A DNA stretch of 64,000 bases from Streptomyces hygroscopicus (GCA_002021875.1 CP018627.1:10726001-10790000); one strand, 5' to 3'; shown: positions 47,584-58,440, numbered from the stretch's first letter. Program-made: numbers and translations. Notes: generated by a model from the letters alone, not told the origin.

Positions 47584-48762
47584 TCAGCTCTCGCGGCGCT
47601 CGGCGCCGGCCCGCAGTTGGGCGCGCAGGGTGTCCGGGGTCCAGTCCTGCTCCAGGGCGCGCCGGACGATGTCGGCCTGGGAGTCCGGGGCGAGGCCGCC
47701 GACGGGCGGGTCGAGGTCGAGGTTGGTGGGGAAGGGGTAGCCCTCGGCGCAGGCCGCGACGACGTTGTGCAGCCAGTCCTCGGAGGCGCCTTCCGCCTTG
47801 CGCTGCCGCAGCACGGGGAAGACGGAGTCGACGACCGCCGCGCGGTCGACGGTCTCCATGGCGCGGCCGAAGGCGGAGGAGATCTGCAGCAGGTTCGCCA
47901 TCCGCTGGATATCCGTGGAGCGATTGTGCCCGGCGGCGTGGAAGAGCGCGGGGTTGAAGAAGACGGCGTCGCCCGCCTCCAGCGGCAGTTGGACATGGTG
48001 CTCGGCGAAGTAGGCCATGAACTCCGGGCGGCGCCAGGCCAGGTAGCCGGGCTCGTACGCTTGTGAGTACGGCAGGTAGAGCGTCGGGCCGGACTCGACG
48101 GGCATGGCGCAGTGGGCGACCGCGCCCTGCAGGGTCAGCACGGGGGAGAGCCGGTGGACATGGGCCGGATAGGCCGCGGCCCGCGCCTCGGAGAGGAAGC
48201 CGAGGTGATAGTCACGGTGCACGCTCTGCGCCGCGCCGCCCGGGTTGACCTGGTTGATCTGTGAGGTGAGCTGGTAGCCGGGGCCCAGCCAGGCGGTGGC
48301 CACCAGGGCGAGGAGGTCGTTGGCGTAGTAGTCCGCGAAGACCTCCGGCGCTCCCAGGGCCAGTTTCTCCAGCGCGTTCCAGACCCGGTCGTTGGTGCCG
48401 GGCTTGGCGAAGTGGTCACCGCGGGCGGAACCCGCCGCCCGCTCCTCCTCGATCAGCGTCGTGAACGCCTCGGTGGCCCGGTCGAGGACCGACGGGTCGG
48501 GGAAGGCGCCCTTGAACACCACGATGCCGGGGCCGTCCAGCAGGGCGTCCACCAGTTCCGCCTGCGCTTCCCGGCGGCCGGGCGCCGTCGCGGCCCGGGC
48601 GCGCAGGCGGTCGCCGTCGTAGACGGGGACGTTCTGCTCCACGGCGTCGGCGCCGGGGTGGTCGCCGGGGTCGGTGGTCCGCTCGACCAGGGCGCGGAAG
48701 GCGTCGAGAGTGCAGTCGGCCTCACTGAGCCAGACATGAGACCTCGGAGCGACGAGGGACAT
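47584..48762 (-). CDS. Phytanoyl-CoA dioxygenase (PhyH)-family Fe(II)/2-oxoglutarate oxygenase
   Basis: 392 aa from the ATG ending at 48762 (GGAAAG upstream). The iron triad is visible: HRDYHLG (HxD) near the middle and the distal His in LFHAAGHNRSTDIQR, whose Arg binds 2-oxoglutarate. Longer than most PhyH proteins because of an N-terminal cap. It leads the operon that ends with two sugar/inositol-type dehydrogenases, suggesting hydroxylation of a polyol or glycoside before oxidation. Confidence 0.9.
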   Translation of the reverse strand: MSLVAPRSHVWLSEADCTLDAFRALVERTTDPGDHPGADAVEQNVPVYDGDRLRARAATAPGRREAQAELVDALLDGPGIVVFKGAFPDPSVLDRATEAFTTLIEEERAAGSARGDHFAKPGTNDRVWNALEKLALGAPEVFADYYANDLLALVATAWLGPGYQLTSQINQVNPGGAAQSVHRDYHLGFLSEARAAAYPAHVHRLSPVLTLQGAVAHCAMPVESGPTLYLPYSQAYEPGYLAWRRPEFMAYFAEHHVQLPLEAGDAVFFNPALFHAAGHNRSTDIQRMANLLQISSAFGRAMETVDRAAVVDSVFPVLRQRKAEGASEDWLHNVVAACAEGYPFPTNLDLDPPVGGLAPDSQADIVRRALEQDWTPDTLRAQLRAGAERRES

Positions 48763-48872
48763 GATGCTTTCCGGTCCTTCCGGTGGGCTGCGGCTTTCTG
48801 TCAGTGTTGTGATCAGCCGGGCATCGGGCAATCCTCAGCAGTCCATCAAAAACCCATCACGGAGGCGCGCCG

Positions 48873-49220
48873 ATGTCCCATCCGTATCCGATCCGGGAGA
48901 TCGCCCGGCAGGCGGGCCTGAGCGGGGCCACCGTCGACCGGGTTCTGAACAACCGGGGCGGCGTGCGCGAGAGCACCATCCGGGAGGTCCACCAGGCGAT
49001 CAAGGACCTGGACCGGCAGCGGACCCAGGTCCGTATCGGCGGCCGCACCTTCGTGATCGACATAGTGATGCAGGCGCCGGAGCGCTTCTCCCTGGCGGTC
49101 CGCGCCGCCCTGGAGGCGGAGCTGCCGGCGCTGCGCTCCGCGGTGATGCGCTCGCGCTTCCACTTCCGCGAGACCGGACAGGTCGTCACGCCGTACAACG
49201 TGCCGCCCGACCTGGTCTGA
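48873..49220 (+). pseudogene. Truncated LacI-family regulator
   Basis: 115 aa. A complete LacI DNA-binding head is present (PIREIARQAGLSGATVDRVLNNRGGV) plus the linker helix, and the start of the sugar-binding domain through FVIDIVMQAPERF and MRSRFHFRETG. The next residues diverge (QVVTPYNVPPDLV) and a stop follows. Full-length relatives run to about 340 aa; roughly two thirds is gone and not found in other frames nearby. It may be a dead gene or a head-only repressor. It faces the PhyH operon, its natural target. Confidence 0.78.
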
Positions 49221-49366
49221 GACGCCTGCCTGCGGCGCCCTCCGGTCCGCTTGGCGATATTCCGTTGAACCATGTCGCTCGTGCCACTGGGAGCCGTTTC
49301 CGCCCTCGCCTAGCGTCGGGACAAGGTCAGACAGACTGGCCATCACCGCATGTGAGGGAACATTTC

Positions 49367-50062
49367 ATGCTCGCCCAGATTGTCCTGTTCGACGGCTTCG
49401 ACCTCCTCGATGTGCTCGCCCCCTACGAAGTGCTGCACGCCGGTGGCATGGCTGCCGGGGGAGCGCTGCACGCCGAGCTGGTGTCCGCCGAGGGGCCGCG
49501 TGAGGTGGTGAGCGGGGTCGGCGGTGTGCCGCTGCGCGCCACGGCCGCCCTGGATCCCGCGACGGCGGACCTGGTGGTGGTCCCCGGCGCGGCCGGCCGG
49601 GTCGGAGAACCCGGCGAGGTCCCCGATCTCGACGCGGACGCGGACGCGGGCGAGTGGCGGGAGCACGAATTCATCCCCGTAACTCTGGGCCGCGCCGTGA
49701 ACACCGGCCTGCCGGGGCTGCTGAAGACGGCCATGGACCGTCCGGAGGCGACCGTCGCCACGGTGTGCGGCGGCTCGCTCGTCCTGGCCATGGCCGGTCT
49801 GCTGGAGGGCCGCTGGGCCACCACCCACCACATGGGCCTGGACATGCTGGACGCCACCGGTGTCAACGTGGTCAGGGCCCGTGTCGTCGACGACGGCGAC
49901 CTCGTGACCGGCGCCGGTGTCACCTCCGGGCTCGATCTGGGCCTGTACCTGCTGGAGCGCGAACTGGGGCCGCGGATCGCCCACGCCGTCGAGGAGCTGT
50001 TCGCCTACGAGCGCCGTGGCACCCCCTGGCGCCACCACGGGCCGTCGCCCGTCGCCCTGTGA
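49367..50062 (+). CDS. DJ-1/PfpI-family protein
   Basis: 231 aa, ATG with GAGGGAA upstream. GATase1-like fold with FDGFDLLDVLAPYEVL at the N-terminus, the nucleophile elbow TVCGGSLVLAMAGLLEGR, and TTHHMGLD after it. This subgroup includes isonitrile hydratase-like and ThiJ-like enzymes. No AraC domain is attached. Function uncertain. The small protein downstream (54 bp) may be co-transcribed. Confidence 0.87.
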   Translation: MLAQIVLFDGFDLLDVLAPYEVLHAGGMAAGGALHAELVSAEGPREVVSGVGGVPLRATAALDPATADLVVVPGAAGRVGEPGEVPDLDADADAGEWREHEFIPVTLGRAVNTGLPGLLKTAMDRPEATVATVCGGSLVLAMAGLLEGRWATTHHMGLDMLDATGVNVVRARVVDDGDLVTGAGVTSGLDLGLYLLERELGPRIAHAVEELFAYERRGTPWRHHGPSPVAL

Positions 50063-50115
50063 CCACACCGCCCCAGCGCAATCCCCCCCGACCCACGGTA
50101 AGGAACCACACCACC

Positions 50116-50436
50116 ATGTCCGTTGCAGGCACCTGGGATCTGACCATCTCCACCCCCATCGGCCGGATCAAGGCCGTGGCCGAATTCCGCGACGAGGACG
50201 GCACGTTGACCGGTACGGCCCACGGCGCGGGGGAGGAGGTGCCGCTGGCCGATGTGGCACTCGAGGGTGGCAGGCTCAGCTGGCGGCAGGCCATCACCAA
50301 GCCCATGCGGCTGAACCTCGCGTTCACGATGACGGTCGACGGCGAGACGATGACCGGTACCTCCAAGGCCGGGCGGCTGCCCTCCTCCAAGGTGACCGGA
50401 GCGCGCCGGGCCCTCCCCGTGGCAGCGGAGGGCTGA
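50116..50436 (+). CDS. Small beta-rich hypothetical protein
   Basis: 106 aa, ATG with AAGGA about ten bases upstream. The pattern AGTWDLTISTPIGRIKAVAEF, then DEDGTLTGTAHG and TMTVDGETMTGTSKAG looks like short antiparallel strands of a lipocalin-like half barrel. Similar small proteins are frequent in actinomycetes, but I know no function. No signal peptide. Confidence 0.75.
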   Translation: MSVAGTWDLTISTPIGRIKAVAEFRDEDGTLTGTAHGAGEEVPLADVALEGGRLSWRQAITKPMRLNLAFTMTVDGETMTGTSKAGRLPSSKVTGARRALPVAAEG

Positions 50437-50477
50437 GGCTCCCCGAGTCCGGGGCAGTAGCGGAGATGCGGCCCGGC

Positions 50478-51194
50478 TCAGACGAACTGCTGGATGACCA
50501 GCACGGTCGCGCTCGCCACCGCGAGCACCATGGCGACACCCCTGGTGCGCCGCATGTCCAGTCTGCTCGACAGCGGGCGGGCGAGCAGCACCCCGATCGC
50601 CGCGGCAGGGGCGAGCAGGGCCGTGTGCCACAGGCTGTACGTGTGCACCGCTCCGGTCGCCGCCAGGATGGCCAGGCTCATCACGGAACCGGCCAGAAAG
50701 AACCCGCTCATCGTGGCGCGCAGTCGCGGCCCGCTCAGGCGCTGCCAGACCATGGCCATCGGCGGCCCCCCGATGGAGGTCGCCGTGCCCATCAGCCCCG
50801 ACATCAGGCCCGCCAGCAGCACCGCACGCCGTCGCGGCGCCGGAACGAAGCCGCGCAGGCTCACCGCGACGCCCGCGAGGACGACCACGGCGACGAGGAG
50901 GGCGAGTTGCCGGGCGGGCAGCACGGCGATCAGCGCCGCGCCGCCCACCGCGCCCGGCACCCGCCCGGCCAGCGCCCACCCCGCGCCTCGCAGGTCCAGG
51001 TGGCCGCCCTCCAGCACCAGGACCGCGGCCGTGACCCCGGTGGCGAGCAGCAGAACCACCACCGGGGTGAGCGAAGGGTCGAATATCGCGATCACCGGGG
51101 CGGCCAGCAGGCCGAGCCCGAAGCCGATGGAGACCTGGAACAGCGCCCCGACCGCCACCGTGATGAAGAGCAGGGTGAACTCCGGCGGGCTCAT
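50478..51194 (-). CDS. TauE/SafE-family sulfite/organosulfonate exporter
   Basis: 238 aa, about eight membrane helices. Family motifs in both halves: FQVSIGFGLGLLAAPVIAIFDP and SGLMGTATSIGGPPMAMVWQ. The start overlaps the stop of the ABC ATPase by ATGA, so it is coupled to the importer operon. TauE/SafE proteins export sulfite, sulfoacetate or related anions, hinting that the imported compound releases such an anion. Confidence 0.9.
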   Translation of the reverse strand: MSPPEFTLLFITVAVGALFQVSIGFGLGLLAAPVIAIFDPSLTPVVVLLLATGVTAAVLVLEGGHLDLRGAGWALAGRVPGAVGGAALIAVLPARQLALLVAVVVLAGVAVSLRGFVPAPRRRAVLLAGLMSGLMGTATSIGGPPMAMVWQRLSGPRLRATMSGFFLAGSVMSLAILAATGAVHTYSLWHTALLAPAAAIGVLLARPLSSRLDMRRTRGVAMVLAVASATVLVIQQFV

Positions 51195-52253
51195 GCTTCC
51201 GTCGGCCCGGTGCCCAGCGGGAAGTGACACAGGCCCTCGTGCGGCTCCCGCCCGGGGTCGGGGTCCGCCGTGCCGTCACGGGTGACGACCGGAGGAGCGA
51301 GCTCGGCGCACCGGGCCTCGCTCTTCCAGCAGCGGGTGCGGAACCGGCAGCCCGACGGGATGTCGTACGGGGAAGGGATCTCCCCGCGCAACTGGATCTC
51401 GTCGTCGTCCTGGGCCTGCCCGGAGACGTCGAGTGTGGGCGCGGCGGACATCAGGGCGGCGGTGTAGGGATGCAGGGGGCGGTCGAAGACGTCCTCGGTG
51501 GGGCCGTGTTCGATGACCTTGCCCAGATACATCACGGTCACCCGGTCGGAGACATGCCGGACCACGGACAGGTCATGGGAGATGAAGACGTAGGAGACAC
51601 CGAGCCGTTCCCGCAGCTCGGAGAGGACATTGAGCACTTGGGCCTGCACCGACAGGTCCAGTGCGGACACGGGCTCGTCGCACACGATGAGGTCGGGGTC
51701 GAGGGCCAGCGCGCGGGCGATGCCGATGCGCTGCCGCTGCCCGCCGGAGAACTCGTTCGGGTAGCGGTGGGCGTCGCTCTCCCGCATTCCGACCAGCGAC
51801 AGCAGCTCACGGACCCGTCGCTCCCGCGCCTGGGTGGTGGGCACGATGTCGCGGTGGGTGCGCCACGGCTCGCCGATGAGATCGGCCGCGGACATCCGGG
51901 CGTTGAGCGAGGCGAAGGGGTCCTGGAACACCATCTGCACCCGGCGCCGCCAGGCCAGCAGCTCCTTGCCCTTGAGGCTGAACGGATCGGTGCCGTTGAA
52001 GCGCACCGTCCCCGAGTCCGGCCGCTCCAGCCCGAGCACCACTCTGGCCAGGGTCGACTTGCCGCATCCGGACTCGCCCACCAGTCCGAGGGTCTCCCCG
52101 CGCTCGACCCGCACATCGACTCCGTCCAGCGCGGTCAGGCGCCGGCGGCCATGGCCGAACGACTTGGTCACACCGCGGACTTCGAGCAGTGGCGGGGGAG
52201 TGGCCGAGCCATCGGCCCGCGGGCCCGCGGCCGTGGTGTCGGTGAGGGGCGTC

Positions 52254-52261
<8 letters not shown>
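51191..52261 (-). CDS. Peptide-type ABC transporter ATPase (OppF/DppF-like)
   Basis: 356 aa, GTG start. Walker [16 protein letters not shown]-loop [13 protein letters not shown], signature [15 protein letters not shown], Walker [13 protein letters not shown]. The C-terminal Opp/Dpp extension has the Cys-rich iron-sulfur-type motif ([16 protein letters not shown] ... CHF). Overlaps the partner ATPase gene by 8 bp. Confidence 0.95.
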
Positions 52262-53260
<999 letters not shown>

Positions 53261-53264
<4 letters not shown>

Positions 53265-54247
53265 GCGATCATCTCCGAGGGAACAGCGGCGCGGTTGCCG
53301 CGCCGCTTCCGGGGCAGCGTCAGCCGCCAGCGCTGGGCGGGGTCGGTGGCCAGGCGGACCCAGGCGGCGAGCACCGTGGCGGACACCGTGGTGAGCACGA
53401 TCGCGAAGCCCGGCAGCACGGCGATCCACCAGGCCGTCTGAAGGTACTGGCGCCCTTGGGCCACCATCAGCCCCCAGCTCACATCGGGGGGCTGGATGCC
53501 GATGCCGAGGAAGCTCAAGGACGACTCGGTCAGCATGACGAAGCAGAAGTCGAGCGTGGCCACGGTGAGCAGCGTGGGCAGCGCGATCGGCAGAATGTGC
53601 CGGTAGATGATGTTCCGGCTCGGTGTGCCGAAGGTCCGGGCCGCGTCGACGAACAGACGGCTTCTGAGCTCGGCCGACTCCGCGCGGGCGGTGCGCAGAT
53701 AGACCGGGACGCGCGCGATGGCGAGGATCAGCACGATGTTCATCGCGCTGGGCGCGAAGACATACAGCACGACGACCGCGATCAGCAGGGACGGGAAGCT
53801 GAGGATGACATCGGCGACACGCATCGCCACGTTCTCGCGCATGCCTCCGTGGTATCCGGCCCACAGCCCCAGCGCCGAGCCGATCAGCAGCGAGCACAGC
53901 ACCGCGGGCACCGCGATGGACAGCGTCGTCCCGGCGGCGTCCACCAGCCGGGCCAGCACGCTGCGTCCCAGCACATCGGTGCCCAGCAGCCCGTAGAAGC
54001 CGTGGTCGAGGGAGGGCGGGCGCAGCGAGGCGCGGAGGTCCTGCCGTACGGCTCGGTCCCCGATGAACAGCCGGCCGAACAGCGCGATCAGGAACACCAC
54101 GGCGAGGACGACGGCCGCGACGGCGGCGCCCCGGTCCCTGCCGAGCAGCAGCCACCAGCGGGGCGGTCGGGTGCGTGCCGGGGCGGCCTCGTCGGAGGGA
54201 CGGCCGGCGGGGTCGGCGGGCTCGGTCATGGTGGCTCCTTCGCTCAC
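53261..54247 (-). CDS. Peptide-type ABC transporter permease (OppC/DppC-like)
   Basis: 328 aa from GTG 54247 (GTGA overlap with the dppB-like stop); ATG at 54229 is an alternative. Six membrane helices; EAA loop DAARTFGTPSRNIIYRHILP and N-terminal LLGTDVLGRSVLARLVDAAG typical of DppC. Confidence 0.94.
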
Positions 54248-55173
54248 GCCGGCACCGCCTGGCGCACTCGGGGGTCGATCAGGGCGTGGCAGACGTCGAC
54301 GAGGATGTTCAGCGCGAAGATCGTCACCGCCGTGATCAGAACGGCGGCCTGCAACACCGCGAAGTCACGCTGCAGAATCGAGTCGATCATGAGCTTGCCG
54401 ATCCCGGGCCAGCCGAAGATCGTTTCCACGATCACCGCGCCGTTGACCAGACCGACGGTGAGATCCCCGGCGACGGTCAGCACGGGCGTGATGGAGTTGC
54501 GCAGGGCATGCCCGAACACCACGCGCTCGGGGTCGGCTCCCTTGCTGCGCGCGACCTTGACGTAGGGCGCGGACAGCGCGCCGACCATGCTGCCGCGCAC
54601 CACCTGCACCAGCACGCCGAACGGACGGATCAGCAGGGTGGCGATGGGCAGTACCCAGATCTCGGGGCCGCCCAGGGTGCCGGAGGTCGGCAGCCAGCCC
54701 AGACCCACGCCGAAGACCAGCACACCCATGATCGCGAACCAGAAGTCGGGGATGCTGGCCGCGGTCATCGACAGCAGACCGGCGATCCGGTCGATGAGCG
54801 AGTTGGGCCGGTAGGCGGCGAGGCTTCCGACCAGCAGCGCCCCGAGAATCGCCAGGAGCATGGTCATCCCGGCGAGTTGGAGCGTGACGGGGAACGCCTT
54901 GAGCACCATCGAACCGGCCGACTCGCCCGTGCGCAGCGAGGTGCCGAAGTCGAGTTGCGCGGCATTGGCGAGGTAGTCCCACAGCTGCACCGGAATGGAG
55001 TCGTCGAAGCCGTGGGCGGCGGAGAATTCCGCCCGCTGCTGGGCAGTCGCGCTCAGCGGGAGGTAGAGATCGACGGGGCTGCCGGTCAGGCGGGCCAGGC
55101 AGAACACGCCCAGCACCACGAACACCAGCGGGATCGCGCTGGAGACGATGCGCTTGCGCAGGAAGGACGTCAT
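54244..55173 (-). CDS. Peptide-type ABC transporter permease (OppB/DppB-like)
   Basis: 309 aa. N-terminal RKRIVSSAIPLVFVVLGVF, LDFGTSLRTGES, the EAA loop YVKVARSKGADPERVVFGHA and the C-terminal VETIFGWPGIGKLMIDSI are diagnostic of DppB. Begins 1 bp after the binding-protein stop. Confidence 0.95.
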   Translation of the reverse strand: MTSFLRKRIVSSAIPLVFVVLGVFCLARLTGSPVDLYLPLSATAQQRAEFSAAHGFDDSIPVQLWDYLANAAQLDFGTSLRTGESAGSMVLKAFPVTLQLAGMTMLLAILGALLVGSLAAYRPNSLIDRIAGLLSMTAASIPDFWFAIMGVLVFGVGLGWLPTSGTLGGPEIWVLPIATLLIRPFGVLVQVVRGSMVGALSAPYVKVARSKGADPERVVFGHALRNSITPVLTVAGDLTVGLVNGAVIVETIFGWPGIGKLMIDSILQRDFAVLQAAVLITAVTIFALNILVDVCHALIDPRVRQAVPA

Positions 55174-55174
55174 G

Positions 55175-56770
55175 TCAGCGCCTCCCCGCCGTCGCCGGAC
55201 TGACCTCGGAAAGCCGCATCTCGTCCCCGGTGGCGGAGTCCGGCCGGTAGCGCACCGAGGGCGACAGCCCGAGCAGCCCGCGCATATGAGCCAGGTAGGC
55301 GTACTGGACGACCGACGTGTTCTGGTAGGCGAGCACGTCGGCGAACGCCTTCTGCCGGGCCTTGCCGGAGAGCGCGTCCGCCGCGGCGATGCGCCGGTCG
55401 AGATCCTTGGTGCCGAAGGTGGACTGGGGGCCGTCGCTCTGCAGGTACTGACTCGTGGTGAAGGCCGCGTCCCCGGCCTGGTTGCCGTGCATGATCAGCA
55501 GCGCCACCGGCCCGACACCGCGGGGCAGCGGACGCAGTTGGTACTGAAGATGGGTGGCGGTGTCCGCCATGCGTATCCTCACGTTCAGCCCCACCCGCGC
55601 CATCTCGTACTGCAGGGCCTCGGTCACTTCCGCGATTCCGGCGAACATGCCGTTGCGCGCGACGAGGGTGATCCGCCGGTGTACCGGGACGCCGTCGGCG
55701 GCCGCCTGTTTCACCAGCGCGCGGGCGGCTGCCTCCTGGTACGGGGCGGGGGCGAGGTCGTCGTTGTGGCCCACCACGCCGGGCGGGACCAATTGGGCGG
55801 CGGGCTTGGCCAGTCCGCCGAGAAGGGCGCCGATGATGCCCTTGCGGTCGATGGCCATGCCGATCGCCTTGCGCACCCGGATGTCGTCGAGCGGCGCCTC
55901 GCGGCCGTCCAGACGCAGGGCGGTCGTCTCGTTGTTGGGGTAGGCGACGGTGTTGCCCGCCTCGGCGCTCGTGTGATCCAGGGCCGTCGCGATATCGGCC
56001 TCGCCCTTGTCGATCATCGCCGCGCGGACGCTCGCATCACTCCGCCAGACATACCTGGCCCGGGGGTAGGCGGGAGCCTTCCCCCAGTAATCGGCGTTGC
56101 GGGCAAGGGAGATCGAGACACCGGTCTGCCACGACTTGACGGCGTAGGGGCCGGTCCCGATCGGGATGCGCACCTTGGCCTTGGTGTCGGTGGTGCGCGG
56201 CACGATCTCGACGAAGCTGAGCCGCAGCGGGAGGATGGGGTCGGTCTTCTCGGTGGTGACGGTCAGCCGGGTGGGGCTGACGGCGCGTACGTCGAGTTTC
56301 GCGTCGCCGAAGACATAGCCGTCCACGTTGCAGGCGAGATCGGAGTTGACGGCGCGGTCGATGGAGAACGCGGCGTCCTTCGCCGTGAACGGCCGCCCGT
56401 TCTGGAAGGTCACCCCCGGGCGGATGTCGAAGGTCCACGTCGTGGGCTTTGTCTGCCGCCAGCCGGTCGCCAGCAGCGGCTCCAGCTTGCCCGAGGTGGG
56501 GTCCCGTTCCACCAGCGGTTCGGTGATGTTGGAGCGGACGACGACACCGGTCGCGGTCAGCGATGACTCACAGGGTTCCAGCGTCGGTGGCTCCTGGGTC
56601 AGGACCACCCGCAGGGTGCGCCCGTCCGCGCTGCCGGCATCACCCGCCGTGTCACTGTTCGCCACGGCGCACGCGCTGGTGAGCAGCATCGTGCCCGTGG
56701 CCAGAAGGGCGAGAACTGTATGGGCCCGGCCCCGTTCCGGGCGCGGACTGGAGGGTACGGAGGACTTCAT
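55175..56770 (-). CDS. ABC transporter substrate-binding lipoprotein (family 5, peptide/nickel type)
   Basis: 531 aa from the ATG ending at 56770 (CGGAGA nine bases upstream); ATG at 56827 would add 19 residues before the signal peptide. Lipobox LLTSAC. SBP family 5 pattern: EPPTLEPCESS, ITEPLVERDPTSGKLEPLLA, WTFDIRPGVTFQNGRPFTA, GTGPYAVKSW. First gene of the six-gene operon; the ligand cannot be inferred. Confidence 0.93.
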   Translation of the reverse strand: MKSSVPSSPRPERGRAHTVLALLATGTMLLTSACAVANSDTAGDAGSADGRTLRVVLTQEPPTLEPCESSLTATGVVVRSNITEPLVERDPTSGKLEPLLATGWRQTKPTTWTFDIRPGVTFQNGRPFTAKDAAFSIDRAVNSDLACNVDGYVFGDAKLDVRAVSPTRLTVTTEKTDPILPLRLSFVEIVPRTTDTKAKVRIPIGTGPYAVKSWQTGVSISLARNADYWGKAPAYPRARYVWRSDASVRAAMIDKGEADIATALDHTSAEAGNTVAYPNNETTALRLDGREAPLDDIRVRKAIGMAIDRKGIIGALLGGLAKPAAQLVPPGVVGHNDDLAPAPYQEAAARALVKQAAADGVPVHRRITLVARNGMFAGIAEVTEALQYEMARVGLNVRIRMADTATHLQYQLRPLPRGVGPVALLIMHGNQAGDAAFTTSQYLQSDGPQSTFGTKDLDRRIAAADALSGKARQKAFADVLAYQNTSVVQYAYLAHMRGLLGLSPSVRYRPDSATGDEMRLSEVSPATAGRR

Positions 56771-56870
56771 CGTCGGCGTATCTCCGAGGGTGGTGGCGGG
56801 TTGCCGCCCGAGAACGACAGTCGACATGGCTGTCTACACTTGCGTACCCGGTCTGTATTTGTGGACGCTG

Positions 56871-56899
56871 AAGCTAAACCTGAGGTGCCGGGGCGTCAA
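56871..56899 (-). promoter_or_regulatory. Predicted sigma-70 promoter of the importer operon
   Basis: On the minus strand, TTGACG (56899-56894) and TAGCTT (56876-56871) are separated by exactly 17 bp, about 100 bp before the binding-protein start. Confidence 0.55.
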
Positions 56900-56953
56900 G
56901 GGATCTGACAACAAGCCCAGGTGGAGAGGGTCATAGTCGGGACAGCCGAATCA

Positions 56954-56982
56954 TTGACAGCCTCAACCGCCCTGTGCAGAAA
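56954..56982 (+). promoter_or_regulatory. Predicted promoter of the hydroxyacid dehydrogenase gene
   Basis: A perfect -35 TTGACA (56954-56959), 17-bp spacer and a weak CAGAAA at the -10 position, divergent from the importer promoter 55 bp away. The remaining 245-bp gap shows no further feature. Confidence 0.45.
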
Positions 56983-57015
56983 TGAAGACAGCGGCTACAT
57001 ATGAGGACGGCGGTC

Positions 57016-58038
57016 ATGGCCAGTATGCGCATCATGCTCAACCACCGGATCCTGGGCAGGTTCACCGAGCGGCTGAGGGCGCGAATCGAGGGCCCGCACG
57101 AGTGGCTGGACGCCTCCGACTGGGACGCGGCACGGATAGCCGACGCCATCGCCACCGTCGACGTGTACGTGGGCTCCCAGCTCACCGAGGACGACGCGCG
57201 ACGAGCCCGGCGGCTCCGCCTCGTCCATGTCGTCGGCGCGGGCTACGACGGCATCCCCCTGGAGGCGCTGGGGCCGGAGGCGATCGTGGCCAACACCCAC
57301 CACCACGGCAAGTCGATCGCCGAACACGTCCTGATGTGCGTGCTGATGCTGTCCCGGCGTGTGCTCGCGGCCGACCAGGAGCTGCGCGCCGGACGGTGGC
57401 GGAACGTCGCCGTGGATTCCGCGCTGCCCTTCGGGGACACCTTGCGGGGCCGCCGTGTCGGAGTCATCGGCTTCGGCGAGACGGGGAGGGAGATCGGCCG
57501 GCTGTGCCAGGCGGTCGGGCTGGGTGTGCGGGCGGTGCGCCGCGATCCGTCGGCCGCCCTGCCGGAGGGCCTGCGCCCCGACTGGGTGGGTGGCCCGGAA
57601 CGGCTCCCGGACCTGCTGGCGGAATCCGACATCGTCGTGGTCACCGTTCCGCTGAGCGCCGCGACCCGTGGACTGATCGGCCCGGCCGAACTCGCGGCGA
57701 TGGGCCCGCGGTCCCTCCTCGTCAACGTCGCCCGTGGCCCGGTCGTCCAGGAGGAGGCGCTGTACGAGGCGCTCTCGGCCGGCACCATCGCCGGCGCCGC
57801 CCTGGACGTGTGGTGGGCCGGCCCTCCGCACGCGCCGAGCCGCCGGCCGTTCCACACCCTGCCCAATGTGGTGATGACACCCCACAACTCGGGCCACACC
57901 GAGGAGACTTTCGCGGCCCGCGCCACGGATATCGCGGCCAACATCAACCGCCTGGCACAGGGGGACCCCCTCAGCAATGTGGTGCGCGCCGGTCGTGAGG
58001 GGGCCGCCACGCCCGGCGGCGGTGGCAAGGCGGACTGA
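57016..58038 (+). CDS. D-isomer-specific 2-hydroxyacid dehydrogenase-like protein, atypical active site
   Basis: 340 aa from ATG 57016, which has GAGGA eight bases upstream; ATG 57001 lacks a ribosome site. NAD-binding GVIGFGETGREIGRL, catalytic Arg in NVARGPVV and His in TPHNSGHTEE are present. The Glu of the Arg-Glu-His triad normally lies in DVFxxEP; here the segment reads DVWWAGPP, so that position is Gly. The reaction may therefore differ from ordinary 2-hydroxyacid oxidation. It is divergent from the ABC importer and may act on what it brings in. Confidence 0.88.
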   Translation: MASMRIMLNHRILGRFTERLRARIEGPHEWLDASDWDAARIADAIATVDVYVGSQLTEDDARRARRLRLVHVVGAGYDGIPLEALGPEAIVANTHHHGKSIAEHVLMCVLMLSRRVLAADQELRAGRWRNVAVDSALPFGDTLRGRRVGVIGFGETGREIGRLCQAVGLGVRAVRRDPSAALPEGLRPDWVGGPERLPDLLAESDIVVVTVPLSAATRGLIGPAELAAMGPRSLLVNVARGPVVQEEALYEALSAGTIAGAALDVWWAGPPHAPSRRPFHTLPNVVMTPHNSGHTEETFAARATDIAANINRLAQGDPLSNVVRAGREGAATPGGGGKAD

Positions 58039-58050
58039 CCTGGACGGCTT

Positions 58051-58087
58051 CTGACGCACCGGGTGCCGCCACGGCGCGGTGCGTCAG
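58051..58087. terminator. Bidirectional terminator
   Basis: CTGACGCACCG and CGGTGCGTCAG, a perfect 11-bp stem with a 15-nt loop, spanning the gap between the dehydrogenase gene and the end of the convergent SnoaL-like gene. Confidence 0.75.
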
Positions 58088-58440
58088 GGGGCGATGGTGA
58101 GGTGGCTGATCAGGCCCTGGTCCAGGGTGAAGCGATAGTGAAGGTCGACGGTGCCGCCGGGGAAGTCACCCTCGAGACGCTGGGTGACGGCGCAGCGGTC
58201 CGGGCCGTCGTGCTCGGTCCCGATGAGCGTGGTGGTGTACGTGTACTCGGAGGTGGCGCGGTCCAGCCACCGCTCGATGGCCGGGATCCCCTCGTAGGTG
58301 CGGCCGTCGTCGGTGACGGTCGCGCCCGGCGTCAGGGTGGCCGAGGCCGCGGGCACGTCGTGCTCGTTGTGTGCCTTCAGATACCGCTTGACGACGTCGG
58401 GCAGGTCGGTGGCATCGAAGGGCGTGGTGTCGTCGGTCAT
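58084..58440 (-). CDS. SnoaL-like/NTF2-fold protein
   Basis: 118 aa. Typical NTF2-like small protein: VVKRYLKAHNEHDVPAASATL, then GIPAIERWLDRA and a C-terminal GTVDLHYRFTLDQGLISHL. Such proteins are isomerases, hydrolases or ligand-binding accessories. Same strand as the SDR upstream (63-bp gap), so probably one transcript controlled from the 59300 region. Confidence 0.87.
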   Translation of the reverse strand: MTDDTTPFDATDLPDVVKRYLKAHNEHDVPAASATLTPGATVTDDGRTYEGIPAIERWLDRATSEYTYTTTLIGTEHDGPDRCAVTQRLEGDFPGGTVDLHYRFTLDQGLISHLTIAP

